From assembly GCF_000277125.1 (NCBI RefSeq), contig NC_016946.1, positions 2,046,001 through 2,110,000 on the forward strand: a stretch of 64,000 nt of DNA, written 5' to 3'. The translations under genes and the position numbers were made by a program. The notes under the pieces are model-generated. The model searched no databases. It worked only from the letters and a program-made list of their open reading frames with translations, and had not been told where the DNA came from. How positions within the stretch are numbered: position 1 is the stretch's first letter; the number at the start of each line of letters is the position of its first letter. The stretch is from Mycobacterium intracellulare ATCC 13950. Its GTDB lineage: Bacteria > Actinomycetota > Actinomycetes > Mycobacteriales > Mycobacteriaceae. This document shows, in pieces, positions 8,377 through 18,318 of this stretch.

Positions 8377-9630
8377 TCAGACCATCCGTGGTCCGCCGAA
8401 ACCCGGAACCGCGCCCACCGGGATCAGTGCCAGCGCGATGACGAGAAGGATGAACAGCCGCACCGTCTTTGGTGTAGGTCGCCGATCGATCTCGGGCCTG
8501 CGCGCCGCGAAAAGGAGGAAGACGACCGCGAAGTCGAACGCTACGATCGTCAGCCAACGGGTCCAGTCGAACCCGGTCAGAAAGACCGGGATGACCAGCA
8601 GCAGGCCGGCGATTACCCAGGCAGTTCGCCCGCGCAAGGCGTCGACGAACGCGCGCAGCGGGACGCCCGAAAGGGCGCTGAGACCCCACACCGTCACCGC
8701 GGCGGCACCGGCGCCGAAGAGCAGTGAGACGGTGAGGCCGAGTGCGCCGATGTGGCCGACGGTTCGGATTGCGTCCGCGATTCCGTTGGCGTAGTTGGGC
8801 ATCACATTGCGGCACACCCAGTCGTGATAATCGGTTTGGCTCGGTTGTCCCGCAAGCACGTAGTGCATCAGCGTCGCGGGCGATGTGACCGTGGCAAAGG
8901 GGTTGGGCACCGGGTGATGTGGCACCGCCGCGCACAGTTGAGGGGCGATGTCGTGGCGACCGAACGCCGCCACGGCAGCCGTGGTGAGGACTCCCGGCAG
9001 CACGGCCAGGAGCATGCCACGGCGCCAGGTGGTTTCCAGGGCCCCGCCGAGGACGATGATTGCCAGGAATGCCCCCAATGCGAACTGCAGCCCTACCGCC
9101 TCGTGCACCAGCGTCAAGGCGGCGATGACGGCGCCGTAGGCGGCGCACCATACAGTCGCGACGGGCCGGGATCGTGTGAGCGCCAACGCCGAGCTGAACG
9201 CCGCGAGGGCCGCCCCACCGAACAGGTCCGGCCGAGCCGAGAACGCCGCGAACGGGACACCGAATGGCAACAGCGGCAACACCGCCGCGAGCATCAGTCT
9301 GCGTTCAGACCGATGGCGACCCGAGACCACCACACCGGCAACCGTTGCCAGCCCGCCCAAATAGACCAGCGTGGACAGCCAGCGCAGACTGAGCGTGGCC
9401 GCGAAGTAGTGGTTCGGGGCCAGCCGGACCAGTTCACCGGCGAGCCCGCGGCGGACGAAGCCATGCGTGTAGTCGGCCGTGTAATACGACATCCAGTACA
9501 CGTCGAGGGGAACGACCTTGATCGCGAACCACAGCACGGCCGCCGCCCACGCCGCGATCGCGACGGCGACACCCACGTGAATGCGACGCGCGCGTTGATC
9601 GGCCTCGAGGGCGAGGTCCTCCACCGTCAC
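8377..9630 (-). CDS. Polytopic membrane protein of unknown function
   Basis: A 417-aa integral membrane protein with roughly ten hydrophobic segments from residue 20 to the C-terminus. Between the first two helices is a conserved-looking polar loop, DYTHGFVRRGLAGEL, and a cysteine-containing loop (HDWVCRNVMPNYANG) lies in the middle. No transporter or glycosyltransferase signature was recognised. The GTG start at 9630 overlaps the TGA of the upstream condensation-type gene as GTGA, so it is the last cistron of the PapA/ABC-2 operon. Context suggests a role in building or exporting an acylated envelope lipid. Confidence 0.7.
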   Translation of the reverse strand: MTVEDLALEADQRARRIHVGVAVAIAAWAAAVLWFAIKVVPLDVYWMSYYTADYTHGFVRRGLAGELVRLAPNHYFAATLSLRWLSTLVYLGGLATVAGVVVSGRHRSERRLMLAAVLPLLPFGVPFAAFSARPDLFGGAALAAFSSALALTRSRPVATVWCAAYGAVIAALTLVHEAVGLQFALGAFLAIIVLGGALETTWRRGMLLAVLPGVLTTAAVAAFGRHDIAPQLCAAVPHHPVPNPFATVTSPATLMHYVLAGQPSQTDYHDWVCRNVMPNYANGIADAIRTVGHIGALGLTVSLLFGAGAAAVTVWGLSALSGVPLRAFVDALRGRTAWVIAGLLLVIPVFLTGFDWTRWLTIVAFDFAVVFLLFAARRPEIDRRPTPKTVRLFILLVIALALIPVGAVPGFGGPRMV

Positions 9631-10973
9631 GACCCGTCCCCATAGACCGTGGTGGCGGACAAACGCAGGTCGGCCAGCGCGTCGCATGCGAGCTCGCTCG
9701 TGGCCGCGGTGATGGGGTGGGCGGCGCTGTGGTAGCCGACGATGGTGAGAAACCGGCTGCCGTTGACCGTTCCTGTGCCGCAGAACAATTGGCCGTGTGT
9801 TTGCTCGATGCGCGACCGGGTGATGCCCTGCTCGGCCAGCCGCATCGAGAACTCGGTGGCGTCCGCACCGTCGATGCGGCCGACGGCGGCATCGAGGCTG
9901 CCGAGGTTTGAGCAGCCCACCGGCAGCTGGCCGGCCGACATGGCGATGCCTTCGGCGCGACGGACCAGCCATCGTGGCGTGAACGGAATGAGTGGCAATC
10001 CGGCGAGCATCTCGTTGGGTTGGCGAGCCAAAGACGCCAACAGCTCTTTGACATCCGCACGCACGCCGCTCAAGTCGCCAGCCACGGTGTGGGCGTCGAC
10101 GGTGAGCGTGATCGAGGTCAGCGCGTTGGCGCGGTCGTCATCGGCGGTGCGATCGCTGACCGGAAGCACCACCGTCACGGAGTTTTCGCCGGGGAGCACC
10201 CTGCCCATCCGGTGCGCCAGGCGAGCGGCGAACGCGACGCACAGCGTGTTGCTGCTCCCGCCGAGGCTGCGCGCACGTGCCTCCCATGCCGCGGCATCGG
10301 TTTGAATCGTCACCGACCCGAATCCGTTCTGGCGCTGTCCCATTGGGCCGGACGCCCGAGGTGCGCGCGTTTGCGGCTGGGCCTGTCGATCCGCCGAGGC
10401 CTTGGCCAGTATCGCCAGCGTCGCGATCAGCGCCCGGACGGCCGCCGGCAGGCTGAGAACGGCGTGGGACAGGTCCTCACGAATCGCGCGCCACCGGCCA
10501 CGCGAATTCGGCTGTGGGTAGCCGCGATTGAGCGGTTCTCCCTTGACCGCTTCGGTGACGGCCGCTGCCATCGCGAGACCGTCGACAACGCAGTGTGACG
10601 CCACCAGGGTGACCGCCGCCCCACCGTCGTCCAACGGCAGCACGCCGAGGTGAAATGTCGGCCCGTGCTCGGGGTCGACGCGCACCCGCGCGCGCCTTTC
10701 GATCCACGCGCCGATCTCGCTCCGTGGGCGCGGCGGTTCGCACGCGATGTCCGGTGAGCGGCTGTCGGCCACCCAGCGATGGCGCCCGAACGGCAGCGGC
10801 GAACGCTCGATCCGGCGCCCGAGCAGACCGGCACCGAGACTGTCTCTGAAGGACCGCAATTCGTCGATATCGACGGCGCGGTCATAGACCCATGTGCATT
10901 GCACCGTGCTCCCTTGACCGGTGGCGCGCAGCCGCAGAAACGCGGCCTGGTCCAACAGTGCCAGCCTCGTCAC
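9627..10973 (-). CDS. Condensation/acyltransferase-fold protein (WS/DGAT or PapA5-like)
   Basis: A 448-aa protein. The catalytic acyltransferase motif H-x3-D-G is visible as ASHCVVDGLA near residue 120. Together with the overall length and the GRWRAIREDL and later VVLPVSDRT segments, this fits the CoA-dependent/condensation acyltransferase superfamily (PapA5-, wax-ester-synthase- or NRPS C-domain-like). It would transfer an acyl chain to a hydroxyl or amine. The GTG at 10973 overlaps the TAG of the permease gene by one base. Together with the PapA-type protein at the operon's start, the locus carries two acyltransferase-fold enzymes, so a doubly acylated product is plausible. Confidence 0.75.
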   Translation of the reverse strand: MTRLALLDQAAFLRLRATGQGSTVQCTWVYDRAVDIDELRSFRDSLGAGLLGRRIERSPLPFGRHRWVADSRSPDIACEPPRPRSEIGAWIERRARVRVDPEHGPTFHLGVLPLDDGGAAVTLVASHCVVDGLAMAAAVTEAVKGEPLNRGYPQPNSRGRWRAIREDLSHAVLSLPAAVRALIATLAILAKASADRQAQPQTRAPRASGPMGQRQNGFGSVTIQTDAAAWEARARSLGGSSNTLCVAFAARLAHRMGRVLPGENSVTVVLPVSDRTADDDRANALTSITLTVDAHTVAGDLSGVRADVKELLASLARQPNEMLAGLPLIPFTPRWLVRRAEGIAMSAGQLPVGCSNLGSLDAAVGRIDGADATEFSMRLAEQGITRSRIEQTHGQLFCGTGTVNGSRFLTIVGYHSAAHPITAATSELACDALADLRLSATTVYGDGS

Positions 10974-12619
10974 TAGCACCCCGCCTCGGCCGCGGCGCGA
11001 TATCCGCGCACCGCCACCGGCGCGAACACCGCGACCAGGACGCCGGCCCACAGGGCGGCCTGCCACAGCGGCGAGAGCACCGGCCCGCCCTCTGCGAGCG
11101 CGCGCATCGCCTCGATCGTCGGCGAAATGGGCGAAAAACGGACCACCGGTTGCAGCCAGCCTGGAAAGACCCCGGCGGGCGCGACACCGGTGTTGAGGAA
11201 CAGCAGCAGCACGCATCCCGCACCCAGCCAGGTCACCATGGCTTTGCCGTCCGCGCGGGCGGCGATCGCGATCACCAACGTCGCCATCCCGGCCGAAATC
11301 GCCACGGGCACCAGCACAAAGGCCAGCGCCGCGATCCAGCCGTAGCTGAATCGCAGCCCCAGGGCGACACCGAAGATGGTGAGCACAACGGCGGACGCGG
11401 TGGTGCGGGCGGCCTCGGCGACCAGCCGGCCCGCCACCGTGCTGGCCCGATGCACCGGCTGCACCCACAACCTCGTCAGTACGCCCGACTCTCGTTCCGC
11501 CGGCAAAGCCAAACCGGCACCAAGGGTTCCGAACACGGCGCCCACCACCGCACACATTGGAACCAGCCCGTACAGGCTGTCGTGTCCGGTGACGGCCAGA
11601 ACGGCTTTGCCGATCAGCAATTTGTAGACGATGAGGAGGAAGGCCGGGAACAACAGGGCCTGCACCGCGACGATCGGGTCGCGCCGCCAGCGGCGCAGGA
11701 GCCGGCCGGCCTCCGAAGCGCTGTGGCTGACGAAGGCCGTCAGTGACGGTGCATACGAAACCCGTTGCGTCGCACAACTAGCCACTGCGCCCCGCGACGG
11801 CGGCGCGGACGCATCCCGCGCCTGTCGAGCGCCCTGAGACGGGATCCGGACCGTGCGGGGCGCGCGGGGGCGTCCGCCGCCGACGCGTCGCTGCATCCGC
11901 ACCGCCAAAACGCCGAACAACGCCAGCAGCCCCAGGCACCACGCCGATGCCGCCGCCAGATCCCTACCCGTTGCGTGACCGGCGGCCAGTCCGCGCAACG
12001 TGTCGGTGACCCGGGAGACCGGCTGGTGACGGACGAACGGGCCCAGCCAGGCCGGAAACGACTCCGCGGGAGCGATACCCGTGGACAACAGGACCAGCAC
12101 CAGCTGGGGCAGCAGCAGCAATTGGCTCGACGATTCGACGGAGCCGACCCGCGAGCCGAGGGCGTCGGCGCCGAGGCACACCGCCATCGCGAACGCCACG
12201 ACGATGATCACGAACAGGCCCGTGTCGCCCGGACCGCCGGCCATCCGGAAGCCGAACGACCACCCGACGGCGACAGCGGCGACGAGCGCGACGACCGAGC
12301 GTATCAAGCAATAGAGCATCCGCGCGGCCAGCGGCACCGCCGCGGGAACCGGCAAAGTCTTGAGACGAGACCCGAAGCCGGAGAGCCGGTCTCGTGCGGC
12401 ACGGTCCGCGGTCGTCATCGCCCCGAACAGCATCGCCTGCACGATGACCACCGGGAGGACATATTGCGGATAGGTCATCGAGCCGGGATGGATCAGGCTG
12501 CCCAACACCAAGGTGAATCCCAGGAAGCAGCCCACGGGCGCCAGCGCCGCGAACAGCAGGTCGGCATCGCGCCGGGAGCCGGATAGTGTGCGCAAGGTGA
12601 GTGCCGCCAAGGCACTCAT
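10973..12619 (-). CDS. Fused tandem ABC-2 permease (DrrB/DrrC-like)
   Basis: A 548-aa protein made of two homologous ABC-2 membrane halves joined by a basic, low-complexity linker around residues 240-290. Each half has about six helices and ends with the same type of segment: LLSTGIAPAESFPAWLGPF in half one and FLNTGVAPAGVFPGWLQPV in half two. This is the daunorubicin-resistance (DrrB/C) export family, used in mycobacteria for envelope lipids. DrrB and DrrC are normally separate; here they are one chain. No ATPase (DrrA) gene is in the window, so the nucleotide-binding subunit must be encoded elsewhere. It sits 33 bp after the PapA gene. Confidence 0.88.
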   Translation of the reverse strand: MSALAALTLRTLSGSRRDADLLFAALAPVGCFLGFTLVLGSLIHPGSMTYPQYVLPVVIVQAMLFGAMTTADRAARDRLSGFGSRLKTLPVPAAVPLAARMLYCLIRSVVALVAAVAVGWSFGFRMAGGPGDTGLFVIIVVAFAMAVCLGADALGSRVGSVESSSQLLLLPQLVLVLLSTGIAPAESFPAWLGPFVRHQPVSRVTDTLRGLAAGHATGRDLAAASAWCLGLLALFGVLAVRMQRRVGGGRPRAPRTVRIPSQGARQARDASAPPSRGAVASCATQRVSYAPSLTAFVSHSASEAGRLLRRWRRDPIVAVQALLFPAFLLIVYKLLIGKAVLAVTGHDSLYGLVPMCAVVGAVFGTLGAGLALPAERESGVLTRLWVQPVHRASTVAGRLVAEAARTTASAVVLTIFGVALGLRFSYGWIAALAFVLVPVAISAGMATLVIAIAARADGKAMVTWLGAGCVLLLFLNTGVAPAGVFPGWLQPVVRFSPISPTIEAMRALAEGGPVLSPLWQAALWAGVLVAVFAPVAVRGYRAAAEAGC

Positions 12620-12652
12620 GCCGAGACCTCGGTCGGCGGAGACAATTCCGCG

Positions 12653-14044
12653 TCACGCATCTGTGTTCAGCCCGGCGTCGGCCACCCGGGTGAACTCGGC
12701 GCGGATCGTCTCGACGTAGCGGGAGACCGACCTACGCGCGACGTCGGTGCCGGGGTAAGCGACCACCAGCTGCGTTTTGTCGTGCATGCGATTGACCCAC
12801 ATGCACACCGTCTCCGACAGCCTGTTATCGCCCCACACCCCGGCACGCAGACCGTCGAAGTAGTCGCCGAACGGCAACTTGCGAATATCGATGTACGACA
12901 GCATCGGGACCGGACGGTCCGGAACCTCGATGGGGCCTGACGATTCGTCAGGCGACTCGAGCAAGTGGTAGTACGGCACGGCACCCAAAGCCGTGTTTGC
13001 ATCGAACGATGCCTGGGCGGCGCTGACGACCTCGTCGAACGAAGCGCCGGCGGTCGGAATTGCCAACGGGACAAAACTGGCCAACCATCCGACCGCGGTG
13101 GCGTGGGCGGGATCCCGCCGGTTGTCGAATGGGGTGAGGCCGAAATACGTTGCGGCGCCCGTCAACCGGTGCTCGGTCAGGGCGGCGCAGGCGAACACGC
13201 CACCGCTGAAACGCGCGCCCGCGGCGCGGCAGGCCGCTTCGAACCGCCCTCCCTGGTCGTCATCGATCAGGTCGAACACGTCGATGGCCCCCGGGGTATC
13301 GGCGGCCGCCTCGCCAAGTTCCAGCGGAAATTTCGGCAGCGCCCCGTTGTTCGCCGCGAGAAAGGCTCGCCACGAACGGATCTCGGGTGACTCTTCGGTC
13401 AGGCCCCTGGTGTACGCATGCTGATTCGCGCTGTATTCGCGATGGCTGGCGGCGGGTGCCAGCGGACACTGTGCCTGCTGCAACGCGCTGAAGTACATCG
13501 TCTGGATGTCGAGGAAGATCACCCCGGCCGACATACCGTCGGCGCGCAGGTGGTCGACGGCGATCAGGACCGTGAACCGGTCATCACCCTGGATGACGCC
13601 GAAGGTGAAGCAGTCCCATTGCAGGGGATCGGGCGTGTCGAGCAGGAGTTTGCGGATCTGCGGCGGTCCCATCTTTCCGAGATCCGTTGGCGCCAAAGTG
13701 ATGACCTCCGGCTCGGCAATGACGTAGCGAAGGACCTCGTCGTCGTCACCGAAGGCGAACCGGTCGTGGTAGGTGTCGTGCCGCCGCAGGTGCGCATTCA
13801 CCGCGTAGGTCATCGCATCGATATCACAGACACCGCTGATTTCCCAGGCCCCAATGCACAACCGTGGGATATCACGACCCCGGCTGACCTGGCGTCGGTA
13901 GTATCGAAGATGCTGCGACTGCTGATAACTCACCGGCGCCGGATGGTATTGCGCTTCGGCAACACGCCGGTAGGTGGTCGCGGTGGGGTACCAGGATACG
14001 ACGGTGCCCTCGGCCGTCCAGTCCTCAACCGTTCCCAAGAACAT
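12653..14044 (-). CDS. PapA1/PapA2/PapA3-type polyketide-associated acyltransferase
   Basis: A 463-aa protein with the PapA arrangement: VSWYPT near the start, AMTYAVNAHLRRHDTY, QWDCFTFGVIQ and the catalytic DHLRADG (H-x3-D-G) near residue 175. These match the mycobacterial PapA1-4 group, which acylates trehalose or related envelope glycolipids. The ATG at 14044 has a GAAAGG ribosome site. It is the first gene of a four-gene minus-strand operon with the permease, second acyltransferase and membrane protein. No polyketide synthase or MmpL gene is adjacent, so the lipid substrate cannot be named from the window. Confidence 0.88.
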   Translation of the reverse strand: MFLGTVEDWTAEGTVVSWYPTATTYRRVAEAQYHPAPVSYQQSQHLRYYRRQVSRGRDIPRLCIGAWEISGVCDIDAMTYAVNAHLRRHDTYHDRFAFGDDDEVLRYVIAEPEVITLAPTDLGKMGPPQIRKLLLDTPDPLQWDCFTFGVIQGDDRFTVLIAVDHLRADGMSAGVIFLDIQTMYFSALQQAQCPLAPAASHREYSANQHAYTRGLTEESPEIRSWRAFLAANNGALPKFPLELGEAAADTPGAIDVFDLIDDDQGGRFEAACRAAGARFSGGVFACAALTEHRLTGAATYFGLTPFDNRRDPAHATAVGWLASFVPLAIPTAGASFDEVVSAAQASFDANTALGAVPYYHLLESPDESSGPIEVPDRPVPMLSYIDIRKLPFGDYFDGLRAGVWGDNRLSETVCMWVNRMHDKTQLVVAYPGTDVARRSVSRYVETIRAEFTRVADAGLNTDA

Positions 14045-14950
14045 GCGCTACCTTTCGTCCGTCAGCTGGTGACGCCAGTTCGGATGACCTTAATGGCACA
14101 GCGCATGAGTTGCTGAACAAGTTGAGGACCCGAGGAGCCCCGTTACGCGGGCCTCCCGATCGCCGCACCGCCGGATGCGTCGACCAATGCGCGCGAGGGA
14201 ATAAGTTCACCGTGATGTGAGTTGGCGACCCGCATGTTGTCAAGCGGCGCAAAGTCATGACCCGCCGGCGCACCCGCGGCGCAATCATAGAATTCCCCTC
14301 TCGGGCCCGAGCAATCTCTCAGGAACTTCTGACAACCCATGGTGTGCCCGTGTGAGGTAGTCAACGACAGGGAGCCGAATTAAATCGCGCGGTTAACACA
14401 GAACCGTTGGCCGAACAAGCATTTCTCTCGACGCGATGACCCAATCTGTCGATTCCCACCCACAGAGCGGCGCTGTCTCGGCGAGGCCACCCGAGACGAT
14501 GCTGGGCCTGCCGAAACGGCGCTTCGGTTACCATATCGTGATGTATGGCCGTATTGGAATAGTGTCAGCAAAACCTTTCTTGCACCGGTGAGTCGGGCAA
14601 ACAATCACACGATCCGCATAAGTTCCGTGGCGCTGCATCACATGCTCCCGTTGATGCGAAGCCTCGCATGGGATTCGGGCCGATTCCCGACTCCGGCAGC
14701 AAACTGCGGCCAACTGGGAATCCGGTCAATAGGGAGCGTCGAGGGCTTCCTCACATCTGAGAACGCATCGTTCCCCTATGCCCCTCAAGGCATTCGACGA
14801 GCCCAGGCCCAGGTCGTTTTGGCAGCGCACTGACACTTTGACGGCTTTGGCGCCGGGTTACGCGCAGACAAACAGCCCGGGATCATCGATGATGGTTCGG
14901 ACACTCCCTCGTTCCCCTCCCGCGAGATTCGTACAGAAGGGACGTTGACG
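14045..14950. other. Long intergenic region between papA and the malic enzyme gene
   Basis: About 900 bp without a convincing gene, visibly lower in GC than its neighbours. Several short frames exist. The least poor is a minus-strand frame at 14143-14364 (TTG start, or internal ATG at 14340), 73 codons, with three Cys (GCQKFLRDCSG, YDCAAG) and ending about 100 bp upstream of the papA start. No ribosome site or homologue was recognised, so it is not called as a gene. The region should contain the papA promoter. Confidence 0.5.
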
Positions 14951-16609
14951 ATGCCCGATGAGCTCCGGGGGCCGGCCAGGCTGTTCGATGCCCTGACCAC
15001 CAAGGGCACCGCCTTCACCGAGGACGAGCGACGGCGATTGGGCCTGATGGGTCTGCTGCCGACGACGGTCAAGACCCTCGAGCAACAGGCCGAGCACTGC
15101 TGGCACGAATTCTCCACGCGCCGCGACGATCTCGACAAACACATCTATCTGCGGGCGTTGCAGGACCGCAACGAGACGTTGTTCTACCGGGTTTTGCTCG
15201 ACCACATCCCCGAGGCTCTGCCGATCGTCTACACGCCCACGGTGGGGGAGGCCTGTCAGCGTTTCAGCGAGATCTACCGCCGGCCGCGGGGATTATTCGT
15301 GTCCTACGCCGAGGGGGACTGCCTGGACGAGGTGCTCAACAATCGGCCCCAGCGCGAGGTCGACGTGATCGTGGTGACCGACGGGCAGCGGATCCTCGGC
15401 CTGGGCGATCAGGGCATCGGCGGCATGGGCATCCCGATCGGAAAGCTATCCCTCTACACCCTCATTGGCGGCATCGACCCCGCTCGCACACTGCCGATCG
15501 TGCTCGATGTGGGAACCGACAACAGCGAACTGCTTGATGACCCTCGGTACCTGGGATGGCGGCACCGACGCGTCGACGACGACGATTACTACGCGTTCAT
15601 CGACAAGTTCGTCGCCGCGGTACGCAGGCAGCTACCCCATGTGCTGCTGCAATGGGAGGACTTCGCGTCCACACATGCGCAGCCGATCCTCGCTCGCTAC
15701 CGCGACGAACTCCTTACCTTCAATGACGACATCCAGGGGACCGCCGCCGTCACCGTTGGGGCGCTGCACGGTGCCGCCAAGGTCGCGGGACGCCCCCTGT
15801 CGCAGCAACAGGTTGTCATGCTCGGCGCCGGCTCGGCCGGCATCGGTGTGCTCGACATGATTCGCCGCCAAATGGTGAACGAGGGATTGTCCGAAGGCGC
15901 TGCCTCGGAGCGCATCTGGGTCGTCGACGTGGAAGGGCTCCTCACCGATGACCGCACCGATCTGTCCGCCGCGCAGCGCGGGTTTGCCCAGCCGGCCGCC
16001 CGGGTGGCGGGCTGGGGCGTGTCCGGGCGCGCCCGGCTCGCCGATGTCGTCCACCGTGTCGACGTCGGCGTGCTGCTCGGCTTGTCCACCGCCGCGGGCG
16101 CGTTCACCGAAGCGATCGTGCGGGAACTCGCGGGCAAGACTGACCGACCGATCATCTTCCCGCTGTCCAACCCGACGAGCCGGGCCGAGGCGCACCCGGC
16201 GGAGTTGGATCGGTGGACCGACGGGCGTGCCCTGATCGCCACCGGATCGCCGTTCGCGCCGCTGCGCCGCGACGGGGTGGAACGCCCTGTCGCCCAATGC
16301 AATAACGTCTATATTTTCCCCGCGATGGGTTTGGCCGTCACAGCTGCCCAGGCGACCCGGGTCACCGACGAGATGATGCGCGTCGCCGCGGAGACGTTGG
16401 GCGAGGCGTCGCCCGCCCTCGCGGACCCCGACCGGCCGTTGCTGCCCGCTTGGTCGGACGTGCCCGATGTCGCCGTCCGCATCGCGCACGCGGTCGCCAT
16501 GCAGGCCGTGGTGGACGGCGTCGCCCCGACGCGCGGCGACGCGGAGCTCGCCGACCGTATCGCCGAGGTGCGTTGGCGCCCGGAATATCCCACCGCCGTG
16601 AGTCAGTGA
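14951..16609 (+). CDS. mez: NAD-dependent malic enzyme
   Basis: Malate oxidative decarboxylation to pyruvate, cytosolic, linking the C4 and C3 pools. The 552-aa product has the malic-enzyme N-domain with LPIVYTPTVGEACQRFSEIY and the metal-binding region (LPIVLDVGTDNSELL, FNDDIQGTAAV). The NAD domain carries GAGSAGIGV near residue 300 and the FPLSNPTSRAEAHP stretch. Length equals the M. tuberculosis Mez protein. ATG 14951 is chosen over the in-frame TTG 14945 because AGAAGGGA at 14935-14942 is correctly spaced only for the ATG. It is monocistronic and converges on the diflavin reductase gene. Confidence 0.95.
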   Translation: MPDELRGPARLFDALTTKGTAFTEDERRRLGLMGLLPTTVKTLEQQAEHCWHEFSTRRDDLDKHIYLRALQDRNETLFYRVLLDHIPEALPIVYTPTVGEACQRFSEIYRRPRGLFVSYAEGDCLDEVLNNRPQREVDVIVVTDGQRILGLGDQGIGGMGIPIGKLSLYTLIGGIDPARTLPIVLDVGTDNSELLDDPRYLGWRHRRVDDDDYYAFIDKFVAAVRRQLPHVLLQWEDFASTHAQPILARYRDELLTFNDDIQGTAAVTVGALHGAAKVAGRPLSQQQVVMLGAGSAGIGVLDMIRRQMVNEGLSEGAASERIWVVDVEGLLTDDRTDLSAAQRGFAQPAARVAGWGVSGRARLADVVHRVDVGVLLGLSTAAGAFTEAIVRELAGKTDRPIIFPLSNPTSRAEAHPAELDRWTDGRALIATGSPFAPLRRDGVERPVAQCNNVYIFPAMGLAVTAAQATRVTDEMMRVAAETLGEASPALADPDRPLLPAWSDVPDVAVRIAHAVAMQAVVDGVAPTRGDAELADRIAEVRWRPEYPTAVSQ

Positions 16610-16619
16610 ACACCGGCCG

Positions 16620-18248
16620 TCAGTAGACGTCGCGCACGTACCGGTGATTCTTGATCAGCTCGTTGACATAGGCGTGGGCGGCCTCGGCCTTCATCGCGCC
16701 GGCGTGGGCCACCAGCGCTCGCAACGCCTCGTCGACGTCCTTGGCCATTCGCTCGGCGTCGCCACACACGTACACGTGCGCACCCTCTTCGAGCCAGCCG
16801 AAGATTTCCGCGGCGTTCTCCCACATGCGGTGCTGCACATACTGTTTCGTGGCATCCTTGTTGTCGCGGGAGAACGCCAGGTCGAGTCGCGTGAGCACGC
16901 CCGATTCCCGGAAGCCGTGCAGTTCGTCGGCGTAGAGGAAGTCCAGCGCCCGATTCCGCGCGCCGAAGAACAGCCACGCCCGACCCGGCGCCCCGGTCGC
17001 CTGCCGTTCCTGCAGAAAGCCGCGGAACGGCGCAATGCCGGTCCCCGGACCGACCATGATGATCGGGACGTCAGCGCCGGGCAGGCGGAAGGTGTGATTC
17101 GGTCGCAGGTGCACGCGTGCCGTCTCGCTGCGGTCGGCCAGGAAGGTCGAGGCCACCCCGCCATACCGGCGCCCACGGGCGGTGTACCGCACCGTCGCCA
17201 CCGTCAAATGCGCGCGATCGGGATGGACCACCGGGCTCGACGCGATCGAATAGTCACGGAATTGCAAGGGACGCAAGTTGTCCACGAGTTCGTCCACACT
17301 CAGCTCGCCCAGCCTGATCAGGTCGAGCACGTCCCTGCCGTACAACCACGTGCCGGGCTTCGCGGTTCCGTCACCGGCGAGGGCGGCGACCGCGTCGGCA
17401 TCCCCGGCGCGGGATGCCACCAGCGCCCGCAGCGCCCGCGACGGAGCCCGAATATCCAGGTGGTGGGTCAGCAGGACGCCGAGCGGCTCGTCGTAGCCGG
17501 CCACCGCATGGTCGGGGCCCGCATCGAGTTCGGCGAGCACTGCGTCGACCAAGTCGGGGTCGTTGGCGACATGCACCGCGATCGAATCGCCGGCGCTGTA
17601 GGCGATTCCGGCGCCGGTGAGGTCCAACTCGTAGTGACGAACCTCCTTCTCCGAACCCGGCGCGCTGAGCAGCCGGTTCACGACTATCGGTGCCTCGAAA
17701 CGTTGATGGTGATCCCGGCTCGGCGGGGGAGGAGCGGCCGTTGCCTCCTTGGCAACCGTCGCGACACGCGGTCCCGCATGAGCGCGGTCGGCGGCCAGCA
17801 GCTTGACCAGGTCGCCCGTCCACGCCGTCGCGAGTTGCTGGTAGGCGCCGTCCACATCGACACGCGCGGTCAGCCTGACCGCTCCCAGCGCTTGCAGGCG
17901 CTCGTCGAGGAGCCGGCCGGCATTGCAGAACAGTTCGTAACTGCTGTCGCCGAGCGCCAGCACGGCGAACTTCAAATGGTCGAGCTGGTCGGCGCTTTCG
18001 GCGCTGATCGCCTCCCAGAACAACGCGGCGCTGTCGGGGAACTCGCCGTCGCCGAACGTCGAGGTGACCACGATGAAATGGCTCGCCGATTGCAGGTCGG
18101 CGATTTCGACCTGGTTGAGTTCCACCGCTTCCGATTCGATGCCCATGGCTTCCTGGACGGCCTCGGCGAACGACATGGCCGCGTCTTCGGCGTTACCCAT
18201 GTCGGTGCCGTAGCCCACGATCAGTGAAAACTTCGGTTGGGCGGTCAT
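16620..18248 (-). CDS. CysJ-like NADPH diflavin reductase, IdeR-boxed
   Basis: A 542-aa reductase with flavodoxin (FMN) domain at residues 8-150 (VTSTFGDGEFPDSA), an FAD domain (RDYSIASSP) and an NADPH domain (MVGPGTGIAPFRGFLQER, CGDAERMAKDV) ending RYVRDVY, as in the sulfite reductase alpha subunit CysJ. No cysI-type hemoprotein gene is adjacent. Mycobacterial sulfite reductase normally takes electrons from ferredoxin, so another partner is likely. The ATG 18248 has an AGAGGAAG ribosome site. The divergent promoter carries an IdeR-like box at 18319-18337, suggesting iron repression and a role in iron acquisition, for example ferric-siderophore reduction together with the divergent FhuF-like protein. 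Confidence 0.85.
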   Translation of the reverse strand: MTAQPKFSLIVGYGTDMGNAEDAAMSFAEAVQEAMGIESEAVELNQVEIADLQSASHFIVVTSTFGDGEFPDSAALFWEAISAESADQLDHLKFAVLALGDSSYELFCNAGRLLDERLQALGAVRLTARVDVDGAYQQLATAWTGDLVKLLAADRAHAGPRVATVAKEATAAPPPPSRDHHQRFEAPIVVNRLLSAPGSEKEVRHYELDLTGAGIAYSAGDSIAVHVANDPDLVDAVLAELDAGPDHAVAGYDEPLGVLLTHHLDIRAPSRALRALVASRAGDADAVAALAGDGTAKPGTWLYGRDVLDLIRLGELSVDELVDNLRPLQFRDYSIASSPVVHPDRAHLTVATVRYTARGRRYGGVASTFLADRSETARVHLRPNHTFRLPGADVPIIMVGPGTGIAPFRGFLQERQATGAPGRAWLFFGARNRALDFLYADELHGFRESGVLTRLDLAFSRDNKDATKQYVQHRMWENAAEIFGWLEEGAHVYVCGDAERMAKDVDEALRALVAHAGAMKAEAAHAYVNELIKNHRYVRDVY

Positions 18249-18318
18249 GGTCGCTTCCTCTGTGTGCGCGGACCTGTGTCGCTGACCGGGCGGGAGCACC
18301 GCCCGATCCAGACCTAGG

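Noticed and set aside
14588..14833. 81-codon plus-strand frame before the malic enzyme
   Set aside because: No ribosome site, no recognisable features, and it lies in a low-GC gap where stops and starts are random.
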